A stretch of DNA of 64,000 nt. It comes from Geomicrobium halophilum. GTDB taxonomy: Bacteria > Bacillota > Bacilli > Bacillales > Marinococcaceae. Under the pieces are notes generated by a model. It was not told the origin of the DNA. It did no database searches and was given only the letters and a program-made list of their open reading frames with translations. Position numbers and translations under genes: made by a program. The DNA lies in contig NZ_JACHHJ010000002.1 in assembly GCF_014207655.1 (NCBI RefSeq), positions 404,185 to 468,184 of the forward strand, given 5' to 3'. This document shows positions 17,298 to 26,396 of the stretch, piece by piece (the stretch's first letter is position 1; each line of letters begins with the position of its first letter).

Positions 17298-18411
17298 TAG
17301 CGGTCCTCCTTTTAACGGTGGGAATATCATCACGGATATTCCTCAGGCAGGCAGCGGTTTGTTCGATGTCTGTCATGCTTGTATCTTTCCCAAAAGAAAG
17401 GCGGATAAATGTGCGAGCGGTGTCTGGGGTATTTCCGAGGGCAAGCAACGTCTCTGAAGGTTCGTGATCTCCGCTGCGGCAGGCACTACCGGTTGCGATG
17501 GCGATCCCTTGCCGGTCACAAGCCAGCATGGCCTCTTGCCCTTCAATTCCCGGTAACAGTAGTCCAAGTATATACGGGGAACATTGCTGTTCTCCGAGAA
17601 TACGAAAATGAGAAGGTAAACGTTCTATCATTTTAGCACGCAACTCCCTGATATGTGTAATGGCTTCTTCTGATTTTTTAAACTGGATTTCAGCTGCTGC
17701 TGCGAAAGCTGCAATCGAAGCGACATCGATGGTTCCGGTGGGAATTTCGTCAGTGGCCTGAACGGATGTAGGAAAAAAAACAGCACCAAGTGCTTTCGGT
17801 CCATGGATTTTATGAGCGGCGGTACTTATTGCCTTTAAACCGGATTCTTTAACTGGAATCGGAATTTTTCCATAGGATTGTACACAGTCACTATGAAAAG
17901 GAACCTTGGCTTGAGCCAGGACGTTTCCGATCGCTGTAATATCTCGAATCGTTCCAATTTCGTGCTGTACATGGGCGAAAGTAGCAAGAATGGTGTCACT
18001 ACGCAGACGTTTTTCAACTTCAAAAGGATGGACTTGTCCTTGACCATCTGCAGGAACATCCTCGATTCTCAAACCAGGGTGTATCTGGACAAGGTGCTCT
18101 AAATGCTGCCGTAGCGAAGGGTGCTCCGTTCGACATGTAAGAATATGTCCCTGATAATGATTGATTTTTAACAATTCATTGAGGGCGTGTTGATTGGCTT
18201 CTGTGCCACTCCTTGTTAAATGTACGCTTGTTTCGATTTCTTTTATCGTATGGCGTAACGTGTGAATCGCCGACGTTAAGACGTTTGAAGCATTGGTTCC
18301 TTTTGTGTGAAGGCTGTTTGCATTTCCATAATAAGTCGTGGCGATCTCCTCATACACTTGGATGACTTCAGCGGCCATGGGCGTTGTTGCTGCATAATCC
18401 AAATAGACCAT
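17245..18411 (-). CDS. nifS: NifS-type cysteine desulfurase for NadA maturation
   Basis: A 388-residue PLP enzyme. The start MVYLDYAATTP at 18411 matches Bacillus NifS; two more ATGs lie directly upstream in the same frame. The PLP lysine is in STAAHKIHGPKALG and the catalytic cysteine in GSACRSGDHEP. It is divergent from nadB and overlaps niaR, the standard Bacillus arrangement in which NifS supplies sulfur for the [4Fe-4S] cluster of quinolinate synthase NadA. Confidence 0.94.
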   Translation of the reverse strand: MVYLDYAATTPMAAEVIQVYEEIATTYYGNANSLHTKGTNASNVLTSAIHTLRHTIKEIETSVHLTRSGTEANQHALNELLKINHYQGHILTCRTEHPSLRQHLEHLVQIHPGLRIEDVPADGQGQVHPFEVEKRLRSDTILATFAHVQHEIGTIRDITAIGNVLAQAKVPFHSDCVQSYGKIPIPVKESGLKAISTAAHKIHGPKALGAVFFPTSVQATDEIPTGTIDVASIAAFAAAAEIQFKKSEEAITHIRELRAKMIERLPSHFRILGEQQCSPYILGLLLPGIEGQEAMLACDRQGIAIATGSACRSGDHEPSETLLALGNTPDTARTFIRLSFGKDTSMTDIEQTAACLRNIRDDIPTVKRRTANAKSKKIKRGGTSPTDT

Positions 18412-18469
18412 CATCATATTCCTTTCTCTTTCTTGTATTCCTATTTTTATCTTGTCATAGAGCACATTT

Positions 18470-18505
18470 TATGTAAAGATATATGTAAAGACATATGTAA
18501 AATCA
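18470..18505. promoter_or_regulatory. Three 12-bp direct repeats between nifS and nadB, candidate NiaR operator
   Basis: TATGTAAAGATA, TATGTAAAGACA and TATGTAAAATCA follow one another without gap (period 12). They lie centrally in the 162-bp divergent intergenic region. The position fits control of both nifS-niaR and nadBCA by NiaR, whose gene is adjacent. The assignment is inference. Confidence 0.5.
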
Positions 18506-18573
18506 ATTGATGGAGTCATTAGGAATTTATTGCGGTGAAGAACGTGAATCATTGAGCAAAGGGGGGTGCGGAG

Positions 18574-20133
18574 GTGGAAACAAGAGAAATCGATGTCTTG
18601 ATCATCGGCAGTGGACTTGCGGGGATGGTTGTGGCAGAAACTATTGCTCATAAGTTAAATGTGGCTGTTTTGTCGAAAGGGGACATCACCGATAGCAATT
18701 CGCAAAAGGCTCAAGGTGGAATTGCAGCTGCTATTGCAGCAGGTGACCATTGGGAAAATCATCTAAGCGACACTCTAGGGGCGGGTGATGATCATAATTG
18801 CCTAACGAATACATCCATTTTGACAAAGAACGGACAGGATGCTGTAAAAATGCTGACTGACTGGGGTGTTTCCTTTGATGAAGGACTCGGTCGCGAAGGA
18901 GCACATGGATATCCGCGAATTGTACATGCGGGTGGAGATCAGACAGGTAAGGCGCTGGTTCAGACGTTACATGAACGAACTCGCTCCTACGTCCATTTTT
19001 TTACTAAGGAGACTGTTCTTTCCTTGTTAAAAGAAAATGGGCGCTGTATTGGAGCGAAAACAGTGGACGGGGCAGGGAGAATGACATTATGGTATGCCTC
19101 ATATACTGTGCTCGCTACCGGCGGTGCTGGTCAGTTGTTTTCGAAAACGACGAACCACTCCTTTGCGACCGGGGACGGCTATGCCCTCGCTTATCGTGCC
19201 GGTGCGATCTTACGTGATATGGAGTTTATCCAATTTCATCCGACTTTATTGATGAAAAATAAAAAGGAAGCGGCAGGTCTAATTACAGAAGCGACCCGTG
19301 GTGCAGGAGCGCAGTTGGTGACGTCGGACAACCGGCGGATAATGGCTGGACATCCACAACAAGATTTGGCAAGCCGTGATGTTGTCGCGCGTGCAATTGC
19401 GGCAGCTAGAACTGATGAAAAAGAGGTTTTTCTTGATCTCTCTGCTGTTTCCCACTTGGCTGATCGTTTTCCTGGTGTTACTTCGCTTTATAAAGCATTC
19501 GACTTTAAGAAGCAGCGTGTACCTGTTGCTCCTGGTGCTCATTTTATGATGGGCGGCGTTGCGGCAACAACCGAAGGGGAGACGAACGTTCCAGGCTTGT
19601 ATGCCATCGGCGAAGTAGCTGCGACCGGGGTCCATGGAGCCAATCGTCTTGCTAGCAATTCTTTATTGGAAGCTGTTGTTTTTAGCCGTAATCTTGGCCG
19701 GAAAATATTGAACAGCCCAAGAATAGGTCCATCACACAGAAGCGATCAACATCGGACGGCTATACCATCTTCCCTGCCAACAAAACAAGTGATAAGGGAA
19801 GTCATGGATCAAGCATGTGGCGTGATTCGAAATGAACAGACACTCAAGGAAGCCGATGATTTTTTTCAAGCGTACTTGTCATTGGCAGGTATCAGTGATG
19901 ATCCGGAGATTCAGGAACGCAGTAATATGACTCTTGTTGCAGCATTGATGACAAAAGCTGCACTAAAGCGCACAGAGTCACGAGGGAGTCATTATCGGGG
20001 AGATCATCCAATGAAAGTGAAATCTTGGGAGGGTGTGACACTTGCTTGGAGCCAGCAAGAATATGGTAAACGCTATCCGGTCTCAGCAGATCCCACTCAA
20101 ATGGTCGTGGAAGGAGGGCTCAGAGCAACATGA
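18574..20133 (+). CDS. nadB: L-aspartate oxidase
   Basis: A 519-residue FAD enzyme oxidising L-aspartate to iminoaspartate, first step of de novo NAD synthesis. The N-terminal FAD motif GSGLAGM lies at about residues 13-19; SQKAQGGIAAA, LATGGAGQLFS, the active-site region THFxxG-like HFMMGGVAATTEG and the second FAD segment GANRLASNSLLEA follow. The C-terminal helical domain is present. GTG 18574 follows a GGGGGG/GGAGG-rich region. Its end overlaps nadC by four bases (ATGA). Confidence 0.95.
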   Translation: METREIDVLIIGSGLAGMVVAETIAHKLNVAVLSKGDITDSNSQKAQGGIAAAIAAGDHWENHLSDTLGAGDDHNCLTNTSILTKNGQDAVKMLTDWGVSFDEGLGREGAHGYPRIVHAGGDQTGKALVQTLHERTRSYVHFFTKETVLSLLKENGRCIGAKTVDGAGRMTLWYASYTVLATGGAGQLFSKTTNHSFATGDGYALAYRAGAILRDMEFIQFHPTLLMKNKKEAAGLITEATRGAGAQLVTSDNRRIMAGHPQQDLASRDVVARAIAAARTDEKEVFLDLSAVSHLADRFPGVTSLYKAFDFKKQRVPVAPGAHFMMGGVAATTEGETNVPGLYAIGEVAATGVHGANRLASNSLLEAVVFSRNLGRKILNSPRIGPSHRSDQHRTAIPSSLPTKQVIREVMDQACGVIRNEQTLKEADDFFQAYLSLAGISDDPEIQERSNMTLVAALMTKAALKRTESRGSHYRGDHPMKVKSWEGVTLAWSQQEYGKRYPVSADPTQMVVEGGLRAT

Positions 20134-20984
20134 ACGACTTAAAGGTAAAAGAAAAATTGCAATCCTTTTTTCTAGAGGATATCGGGGATCGTGATTTATC
20201 CACAAATGGGTTTCAGGAAGAAAAAACAACCGTTACCGTTGTTGCTAAACAAGCTGGAACAATGGCTGGTATTGATCTATTGAGAATAGGGTATCAACTT
20301 TTGGATGATCGCATTGAGGTAATATATTATAAGAAAGATGGTGATGACCTAGGGGAAGGGGATCTGATCGCACGAATCACCGGCCCAATTGCTCCCATTC
20401 TTAGTGGGGAACGGGTTCTCCTCAATCTCATTCAACGGATGAGTGGAATCGCGACAGCCACAAATGCAGCCATAAGGAAGTTGAACGATCCCAGTATCCA
20501 AATAACCGACACACGCAAGACGACCCCTGGTTTACGAATATTCGAAAAGTATTCGGTTCGTTGCGGGGGCGGTGTCAATCATCGTTATGGTCTTTATGAT
20601 GCCATTATGATTAAAGACAACCATGTTGATGCTAGTGGGGGTTCCATTCATGATGCTATGCAAAGAGCGAAAGCAGTGGCCGGACCACTCGTTAAAATTG
20701 AAGTTGAAGTTCGTAACGAACAGGAAGGCATCGAAGCTGTCTCCGCAGAGGCTGATGTTATCATGTTCGATAATGTAGACCCAACCATGATTCGATCTTG
20801 GCGTGAATGGGTTCCGAAAACGATCATCACCGAAGCATCTGGGGGCATTCATTCTGATTCGCTCCCTCATTATCAAGGCTGTGGTGTTAATTATATATCA
20901 TTAGGATATTTAACTCATTCTGCTAAAGCCCTTGATATCAGCATGATCCATTCAAAGGAGGAGAAGCTCCATGTCTTTTCTTGA
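20130..20984 (+). CDS. nadC: Nicotinate-nucleotide pyrophosphorylase (quinolinate phosphoribosyltransferase)
   Basis: A 284-residue enzyme making nicotinate mononucleotide from quinolinate and PRPP. Recognisable segments are EDIGDRDLS near the N-terminus, [39 protein letters not shown] with [14 protein letters not shown], and EASGGI. Length is normal. Start overlaps nadB by ATGA and the end overlaps nadA by 14 bases, so the three genes are translationally coupled. Confidence 0.95.
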   Translation: MNDLKVKEKLQSFFLEDIGDRDLSTNGFQEEKTTVTVVAKQAGTMAGIDLLRIGYQLLDDRIEVIYYKKDGDDLGEGDLIARITGPIAPILSGERVLLNLIQRMSGIATATNAAIRKLNDPSIQITDTRKTTPGLRIFEKYSVRCGGGVNHRYGLYDAIMIKDNHVDASGGSIHDAMQRAKAVAGPLVKIEVEVRNEQEGIEAVSAEADVIMFDNVDPTMIRSWREWVPKTIITEASGGIHSDSLPHYQGCGVNYISLGYLTHSAKALDISMIHSKEEKLHVFS

Positions 20985-22071
20985 TGCTCTCAAAAAAGAA
21001 GCCATGCCCGACACCTATCAAAAACTAAGCGAACAAAAGCTGAAGGAGCGTGCACAAGTTGCACGGGAAAAACTTGGCGAACGCTTATTCATCCCGGGTC
21101 ATCACTACCAACGCGATGAAATTATTGAGTTTGCTGACGAAACCGGGGACTCATTACAGTTGGCCCAAAGCTCAGCGAAAACCACAGCAGATTATATCGT
21201 TTTTTGCGGTGTTCACTTTATGGCAGAAACAGCTGATATTTTAACAACATCCGACCAGAAAGTCATCTTACCCGATATGAGGGCTGGGTGTTCCATGGCG
21301 GACATGGCGGATATCACTCAGACGGAGCGTGCTTGGGAAACGCTCACTGCACAGTTTGGTGATACAATCCTGCCGCTTACGTACGTGAACAGTACAGCGG
21401 CCATTAAAGCTTTTTGCGGGCGTCATGGGGGAGCGACTGTTACATCTTCGAACGCATCTGAAATGATCAAAGACGCCTTGCAGCAAAAAGAGCGACTGTT
21501 ATTTTTGCCAGATCAACACCTGGGGAGAAACACTGCGTATGATTTAGGAATTCCTTTGGAACAAATGATTGTTTGGAATCCAATCCAGGAGAAATTTGAG
21601 GGCGAGGTCAGTGATGATATCAAAATTATTCTTTGGAAAGGTCACTGTTCTGTACATGAGAAGTTTACAGTTGATTATATGGAAAAGCTACGGTCGGAGC
21701 ATGCAGACTTGCAGGTGATTGTGCATCCAGAATGCAGCTGGGAAGTCGTACAAGCAGCCGATATGGACGGATCAACGAAAAAAATTATTAATACTATTGA
21801 CGATGCCCCTTCCGGTACAACATGGGCTATTGGTACGGAGATGAATCTCGTGCATCGGCTGGCGAACACCTACAAGGATAAAACGATTATGTCACTCAAT
21901 CCGAATATGTGTCCTTGCTTAACCATGAACCGCATTGATCTTGCCCATTTCACCTGGTGCCTGGAAGAGCTTGTTGAGGGCAGGGTTGTCAATCAAATTA
22001 GTGTGGATGAAGTGATAACTGCTGAAGCGCGCACAGCTCTTGATCGTATGCTATATTCATTCGCGATATAG
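20971..22071 (+). CDS. nadA: Quinolinate synthase
   Basis: A 366-residue [4Fe-4S] enzyme condensing iminoaspartate with dihydroxyacetone phosphate. The three cluster cysteines typical of the long Bacillus-type NadA are visible in [21 protein letters not shown] and [13 protein letters not shown]. The ribosome binding site AAAGGAGGAG lies inside the end of nadC. Last gene of nadBCA, followed by a strong terminator. Confidence 0.96.
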   Translation: MSFLDALKKEAMPDTYQKLSEQKLKERAQVAREKLGERLFIPGHHYQRDEIIEFADETGDSLQLAQSSAKTTADYIVFCGVHFMAETADILTTSDQKVILPDMRAGCSMADMADITQTERAWETLTAQFGDTILPLTYVNSTAAIKAFCGRHGGATVTSSNASEMIKDALQQKERLLFLPDQHLGRNTAYDLGIPLEQMIVWNPIQEKFEGEVSDDIKIILWKGHCSVHEKFTVDYMEKLRSEHADLQVIVHPECSWEVVQAADMDGSTKKIINTIDDAPSGTTWAIGTEMNLVHRLANTYKDKTIMSLNPNMCPCLTMNRIDLAHFTWCLEELVEGRVVNQISVDEVITAEARTALDRMLYSFAI

Positions 22072-22077
22072 GTGTAA

Positions 22078-22113
22078 AATCCCTCGATATTTCCCGGGAA
22101 ATGTCGAGGGATT
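22078..22113 (+). terminator. Terminator of nadBCA
   Basis: AATCCCTCGA pairs with TCGAGGGATT, and the loop is itself the palindrome ATTTCCCGGGAAAT, so the hairpin is nearly continuous. It begins seven bases after the nadA stop. The following sequence ATTTATG is a weak T-tract. Confidence 0.7.
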
Positions 22114-22125
22114 ATTTATGATAGT

Positions 22126-22335
22126 GCGTGTTCAAAAAGGGGGACAAAAAGAGCCGAGTAGGTCGAGAAGACAAAGTTTCATCCTGATGGCACCACGAAA
22201 GCATTCCCCTTCTCACGAAGGAAAAGGAGGTTTCTTTTTCGAGGATTTGGTTTTCATACGTGAGGAACCTTAGAAACAAGACGACAAAGTGATACAAAAG
22301 CTATTTTTTCCGGGGCTTTTTGAACAACCTCTTAT
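22126..22335 (+). repeat. Dispersed MITE-like repeat, copy 1
   Basis: About 210 bp with imperfect terminal inverted repeats: GTTCAAAAAG at 22130 and CTTTTTGAAC at 22316-22325. Internal landmarks are ACAAAAAGAGCCGAG, CACGAAAGCATTC, CTCACGAAGGAAAAGG and TTTTCATACGTGAG. The same blocks occur in the same order near 46011-46210 and, reversed, at 61345-61635. There is no coding frame shared by the copies, so it is a non-autonomous repeat. It lies just after the nadA terminator. Confidence 0.8.
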
Positions 22336-22422
22336 AGGAAGCCAAACAGATAGGGTACAATTACCTAAGGGATAACACACTTATCATCATATGGAAAGTC
22401 ATGAAAGGTGGCCTTCAGGCTA

Positions 22423-22569
22423 ATGAATGAGTTTCGGAGTTTCCTTTATAAATTGGCACGGATTCTTGGTGATGTAAATGCGGTGAAGCGTGGCAAGGTA
22501 GGTAGACTTATCGGTCGTCGTGCGGCTGGACGGGTGACGGGGCAGGCAATGAGGAAGCTGTTTAAATAA
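22423..22569 (+). CDS. Small basic conserved protein, 48 aa
   Basis: ATG 22423, with AAAGGTGG about twelve bases upstream. The product is strongly basic and glycine-rich in its second half (VKRGKVGRLIGRRAAGRVTG), with an amphipathic N-terminal helix (EFRSFLYKLARILGDV). I recall similar 45-50-residue basic proteins in Bacillaceae genomes, so it is probably a real gene, but no function is known to me. It could bind nucleic acid or membranes. Confidence 0.6.
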   Translation: MNEFRSFLYKLARILGDVNAVKRGKVGRLIGRRAAGRVTGQAMRKLFK

Positions 22570-22719
22570 CAGAGTTTTCATCAATGCGTATAATATATCG
22601 TTAAATCAATCATTCATTTATTTCTGTATTATGGTAAGGGGGGAGCACGATTATAAAGTCTAATGAGCTCTGCCTTCTTATTTCTCACTTATTAGCTTTT
22701 CCCCTACCATAAAACACTT

Positions 22720-23200
22720 TCATTCTTCTTCAAGAACAAGTGATCCTCTTGTGGCCGTGAAATGTGTGGCAGCTGAAGGCTCCATTTTAAATCCTTCTGT
22801 ATCCATTCATAATGCAAGAAATTTGAACAGCTCGTCATCCTTACTAATGTCAGTGGCAAAACAGGAGAACCTACCAACGACGAGTCCGTCTGGGCGCTGC
22901 ACTTATGATACCAATACTAAGCTTAAATTACCGGCGGACGCTACACCTAAGGAGTACTTTTTAATAATTATCCTCTTTCGTTATAAGTTGGTGTTCAATC
23001 GCTAATGTTTCCGCATATTTTAACACTTCGTAAACCCCTCCCGCGAGTTTTAGTTAAACCCACAAGACAATTCAGTATCGTATTTTACATAAAGGTAACC
23101 ATTCATATGATTTTAATAATGTTTATCCAACGCCCTTTGCATTTTCGGGATTGTTTAAAGTGGTGGTCCGACGATTCTATTGTTCGCTTTTATTCCGCTT
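22720..23200 (-). pseudogene. dsdA: Decayed D-serine dehydratase (dsdA remnant)
   Basis: Pieces of a DsdA-type protein are readable in order on the minus strand in shifting frames: YVKYDTEL, then [16 protein letters not shown] (about 23040-22985), then KYSLGVASAGN, LSIGIISA, then RPDGLVVGRFSCFATDISKD and an end fragment MDTEGFKMEPSAATHFTA. The known order of the D-serine dehydratase family is respected, but there are stops (TAA, TGA), frameshifts and a large central deletion joining the GNLGLSIG region to the C-terminal DGLAVGR region. Clearly non-functional. Two plus-strand ORFs over this stretch are antisense artefacts. Confidence 0.82.
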
Positions 23201-23225
23201 AGGTTATAAGTTGTCTTCTATGATA

Positions 23226-23288
23226 TTGACAGAATAGATAAGGAATATTAGTATTATTGTTAACGTAAATATTTATTAGGTTAACAAT
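23226..23288 (+). promoter_or_regulatory. Biotin operon control region: TTGACA -35 and BirA operator
   Basis: ATTGTTAAC-N15-GTTAACAAT at 23256-23288 is a perfect BirA-type dyad. A TTGACA hexamer at 23226-23231 lies upstream, with AT-rich -10 candidates overlapping the left BirA arm. Biotinyl-AMP-bound BirA would block transcription of the bio genes. The site is 33 bp before the remnant bioW start. Confidence 0.88.
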
Positions 23289-23320
23289 TTATCGATAGAA
23301 GGGAGAATCGATAAAAAGGA

Positions 23321-23887
23321 ATGCAAGACGGAAAGTATAATAGCGTGAGAATGAGGGCCAGTAAGAGTGCATCTCATAATGGAAAACGGCAGTCTAATTT
23401 TATGTAGGATACAATTTGAACGGGACGAGGCAAGAAAAGTGGAATCACCAAAAATAGGGCAAAGATTAGCTAAGGAGCTTTTGGATAAAACAGGTATATC
23501 GAAAAGTCTGAAAGATGAGGCACATATAATAATCACAGAAGATTCAGAGTTAGGGGAGCTATTTTAATTCTTGGAGGACTGGTTAGCCTCTGATTTTGGA
23601 AAATAGCCAAATTACTATCAAATGTTTCAAAAAAAAGACACTTGCTCTAGCCGCTAAGGTGTGTGTGAACATCCGGCAGCCGTCGCAGGGATGTTGGTTA
23701 AGTAACCCTGATTACATAACCGGATATGGTGTGCAGGTATAAATCTAGACTATCAACGAATCACGAAGTTAAAGGAATACGGAGCGAACAGAGAGGCCAT
23801 ATTTTCTTTACGAATAGCTTAGAAGATTTGAATGCGTATATAAATGATCTTGAAAAGCAACCGATCTTTGTTCAATGGGGGAAGAGC
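23321..23887 (+). pseudogene. bioW: Decayed 6-carboxyhexanoate-CoA ligase (bioW)
   Basis: BioW makes pimeloyl-CoA. The N-terminus (MQDGKYNSVRMRAS) is followed by a stop at 23405. The frame resumes as RIQFERDEARKV and GQRLAKELLDKTGIS, ends in another stop at 23565, and later LALAAKV plus NPDYITGY (about 23645-23715) and [20 protein letters not shown] (about 23800) reappear in other frames. These match Bacillus BioW in order, with at least two internal losses and several frameshifts. The final fragment runs in frame straight into bioA without a stop. Confidence 0.88.
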
Positions 23888-25237
23888 ATGACACAAAATT
23901 TAATTGAAAAGAGTAAAAACCATCTTTGGCTGCCTTTTACTCAAATGAAAGATTATGATAATGATCCGTTGATTATTGATAGTGGCAATGGCATTAAGGT
24001 GAAAGACATTGATGGGAATGAATATTATGACGGGTTTTCTTCTGTATGGCTCAATGTCCATGGCCATAGAAAAAAGGAGCTCGATCATGCCATTAAATTA
24101 CAGCTTGAGAAAATCTCCCACTCGACATTGTTAGGCATGACGAACGTCCCAGCAACGGAGCTTGCAGAAAAACTTATTAACATAAGTCCAGAACAGTTGA
24201 CACGTGTCTTTTATTCAGATAGTGGAGCAGAAGCAATGGAAATTGCTCTTAAAATGGCGTTTCAATATTGGAAAAATATTGGTAAACCAGACAAACATAA
24301 ATTTATCTCCATGCAAAATGGCTATCATGGCGACACGATTGGCGCTGTAAGTGTCGGCTCAATTGATCTCTTCCATCATGTATATGGCCCATTAATGTTT
24401 GATAGTTTCAAGTCGCCTATTCCTTATGTATATCGTTCTAAAAGTGGTAATCCAGCACAATGCCGCGATGAATGCTTATATGAACTTGAACAGTTGCTTA
24501 TTGCAAACCACGGAGAAATTGCAGCACTATCCATTGAATCGATGGTCCAAGGGGCCTCCGGCATGATTGTTATGCCAACTGGATTTTTATCAGGTGTACG
24601 TGAACTATGCACAAAATATGATGTCTTGATGATTGTTGATGAAGTGGCAACAGGCTTTGGTCGTACAGGGAAAATGTTTGCTTGCGAATACGAGAGTGTG
24701 CAGCCAGACCTGATGGCCGCTGGGAAAGGAATAACTGGCGGGTATCTGCCCATTGCTGCAACATTAACAACAGAGGAAATCTATGAAGCATTCTATGATG
24801 ATTACGAGACGCTAAAAACGTTTTTCCACGGTCATTCTTATACAGGAAATCAGCTTGGTTGTGCAGTTGCGATTGAAAATTTGCGTTTATTTGAAACAGA
24901 AACAATCATTGAACAGGTGGCCGAAAAGGCTGAAGGTCTACATTTGCTCTTGAATGAATTAGAATCCCTCCCTCATGTGGGAGATATTAGGCAGTTGGGC
25001 TTTATGTGCGGAATCGAGCTCGTACAATCAAAGGAAACAAAATTGCCGTTTCCTGCTGAAAAACGAGTGGGATATCAAGTTTCTTTAAAAATGAGAGAGC
25101 TTGGCATGCTAACGAGACCAATGGGAGATGTCATTGTTTTTATGCCTCCTCTTGCCAGTACAAGGGATGAACTAGAAGCGATGGTATCGATTATGAAGGA
25201 CGCAATCAGTGAGGTAACAAGTGTCACACTTAAGTGA
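23888..25237 (+). CDS. bioA: Adenosylmethionine-8-amino-7-oxononanoate aminotransferase (lysine-dependent Bacillus type)
   Basis: A 449-residue PLP aminotransferase making 7,8-diaminononanoate. ATG 23888 gives [19 protein letters not shown], matching the N-terminus of Bacillus subtilis BioA; upstream codons in frame are bioW debris. Marks include [40 protein letters not shown] and the PLP lysine in [12 protein letters not shown]. In B. subtilis this enzyme uses lysine rather than SAM as amino donor. Overlaps bioF by 17 bases. Confidence 0.95.
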   Translation: MTQNLIEKSKNHLWLPFTQMKDYDNDPLIIDSGNGIKVKDIDGNEYYDGFSSVWLNVHGHRKKELDHAIKLQLEKISHSTLLGMTNVPATELAEKLINISPEQLTRVFYSDSGAEAMEIALKMAFQYWKNIGKPDKHKFISMQNGYHGDTIGAVSVGSIDLFHHVYGPLMFDSFKSPIPYVYRSKSGNPAQCRDECLYELEQLLIANHGEIAALSIESMVQGASGMIVMPTGFLSGVRELCTKYDVLMIVDEVATGFGRTGKMFACEYESVQPDLMAAGKGITGGYLPIAATLTTEEIYEAFYDDYETLKTFFHGHSYTGNQLGCAVAIENLRLFETETIIEQVAEKAEGLHLLLNELESLPHVGDIRQLGFMCGIELVQSKETKLPFPAEKRVGYQVSLKMRELGMLTRPMGDVIVFMPPLASTRDELEAMVSIMKDAISEVTSVTLK

Positions 25238-26396
25238 ATGGCTGGAAACGCGAATAGAAAATACGAAAAAAGCAGGTTTGTATCGGGAGTTACGAACCAT
25301 GAATATGGCCCCTGAACCAGAGATGTTTATAGATGGGTGGAAACAAATCGTCTTTTCGTCCAACAATTATTTAGGATTAGCAAATGATGAACGATTGCTC
25401 GGGGAAGCCAATAAGGCTCTACTTGATTTTGGAGTCGGAAGCAGCGGATCAAGATTAACAACCGGCAACACCGAATGGCATGAACGTCTTGAAGAGAAAA
25501 TCGCAAGCTTTAAGCAAACGGAATCAGCTTTATTATTTTCTAATGGTTATTTAGCGAATGTCGGTGTACTGTCATCGTTACCTGAAAAAGGGGATGTACT
25601 TTTAAGCGATCAATTAAATCACGCGAGTATTATCGACGGCTGCCGGCTATCAAAAGCTAAAACGATTATTTATGACCATTGCGATCTAAGTGATCTTGAA
25701 GTAAAGCTGAAAGAAACAGAGCGTTATCATCGACGTTTTATTGTAACGGATGGAGTATTTAGTATGGATGGTACCATCGCACCTCTTGATAAAATCATCT
25801 CACTTGCTAAGCGTTATCATGCCTACGTAATTGTTGATGATGCCCATGCGACAGGTGTTTTGGGGGAAAATGGAAAAGGGACAAGTGAATATTTCGGAGT
25901 CTCTCCTGATATAGTCATTGGTACCTTAAGTAAAGCCGTTGGTACAGAAGGCGGTTTTGTCGCGGGATCGAAGGCATTGATTGACTTTCTGTTAAACCAT
26001 GCCAGAACGTTTATCTTTCAAACAGCTATCCCGCCAGCCAGCTGTGCCGCTTCCTTTGCAGCCTTGGAGGTGATGGAACATAGTAAGGAAAAGCGCAACC
26101 TGCTGTTTTCACATGTCAAAAAGATACAAGCTAGCTTAAAACAAATGGGATATAACGTGAAGGGGGAGATTACCCCTATTATTCCTGTGATCATTGGGGA
26201 CGCCGAAAAAGCTGTCAAATTTGCGGAAGGGCTGCAGGCAAAAGGAATATACGCCTCAGCTATTCGTCCACCAACTGTTGCAAAAGGAGAAAGTCGTATC
26301 CGGTTAACAATCACTACTGACCATGATTCCAAAGAGATCGATTACCTGGTAGAGGTATTTAATTTAATCGGAAAAGAGTTGAACTTGATTAAATGA
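25221..26396 (+). CDS. bioF: 8-amino-7-oxononanoate synthase
   Basis: A 391-residue alpha-oxoamine synthase joining pimeloyl-CoA (or -ACP) and alanine. GTG 25221 follows GTGAGGTAAC inside bioA. Conserved blocks are [44 protein letters not shown] and the PLP lysine in [12 protein letters not shown]. Normal length. It would depend on a pimeloyl donor not made by the dead bioW. Confidence 0.95.
   Translation: MSHLSEWLETRIENTKKAGLYRELRTMNMAPEPEMFIDGWKQIVFSSNNYLGLANDERLLGEANKALLDFGVGSSGSRLTTGNTEWHERLEEKIASFKQTESALLFSNGYLANVGVLSSLPEKGDVLLSDQLNHASIIDGCRLSKAKTIIYDHCDLSDLEVKLKETERYHRRFIVTDGVFSMDGTIAPLDKIISLAKRYHAYVIVDDAHATGVLGENGKGTSEYFGVSPDIVIGTLSKAVGTEGGFVAGSKALIDFLLNHARTFIFQTAIPPASCAASFAALEVMEHSKEKRNLLFSHVKKIQASLKQMGYNVKGEITPIIPVIIGDAEKAVKFAEGLQAKGIYASAIRPPTVAKGESRIRLTITTDHDSKEIDYLVEVFNLIGKELNLIK

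Noticed and set aside
18470-18505. CRISPR-like or origin-like direct repeats
   Set aside because: Units are contiguous 12-mers without spacers and without DnaA-box similarity; a regulatory role for the divergent promoters fits better.
22640-22714. Inverted repeat TATGGTAAGGGG / CCCCTACCATA as transposon ends
   Set aside because: Only 11-12 bp arms with an AT-rich loop of about 55 bases and no second copy in the window; insufficient for a mobile-element call.
22751-23202. Two plus-strand ORFs of 84 and 65 codons
   Set aside because: They lie antisense to the D-serine dehydratase remnant, whose motifs are readable on the minus strand.
23320-23321. Riboswitch upstream of the biotin genes or nadBCA
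   Set aside because: The biotin leader is explained by a BirA operator and bioW debris, and no known riboswitch core was seen before nadB.
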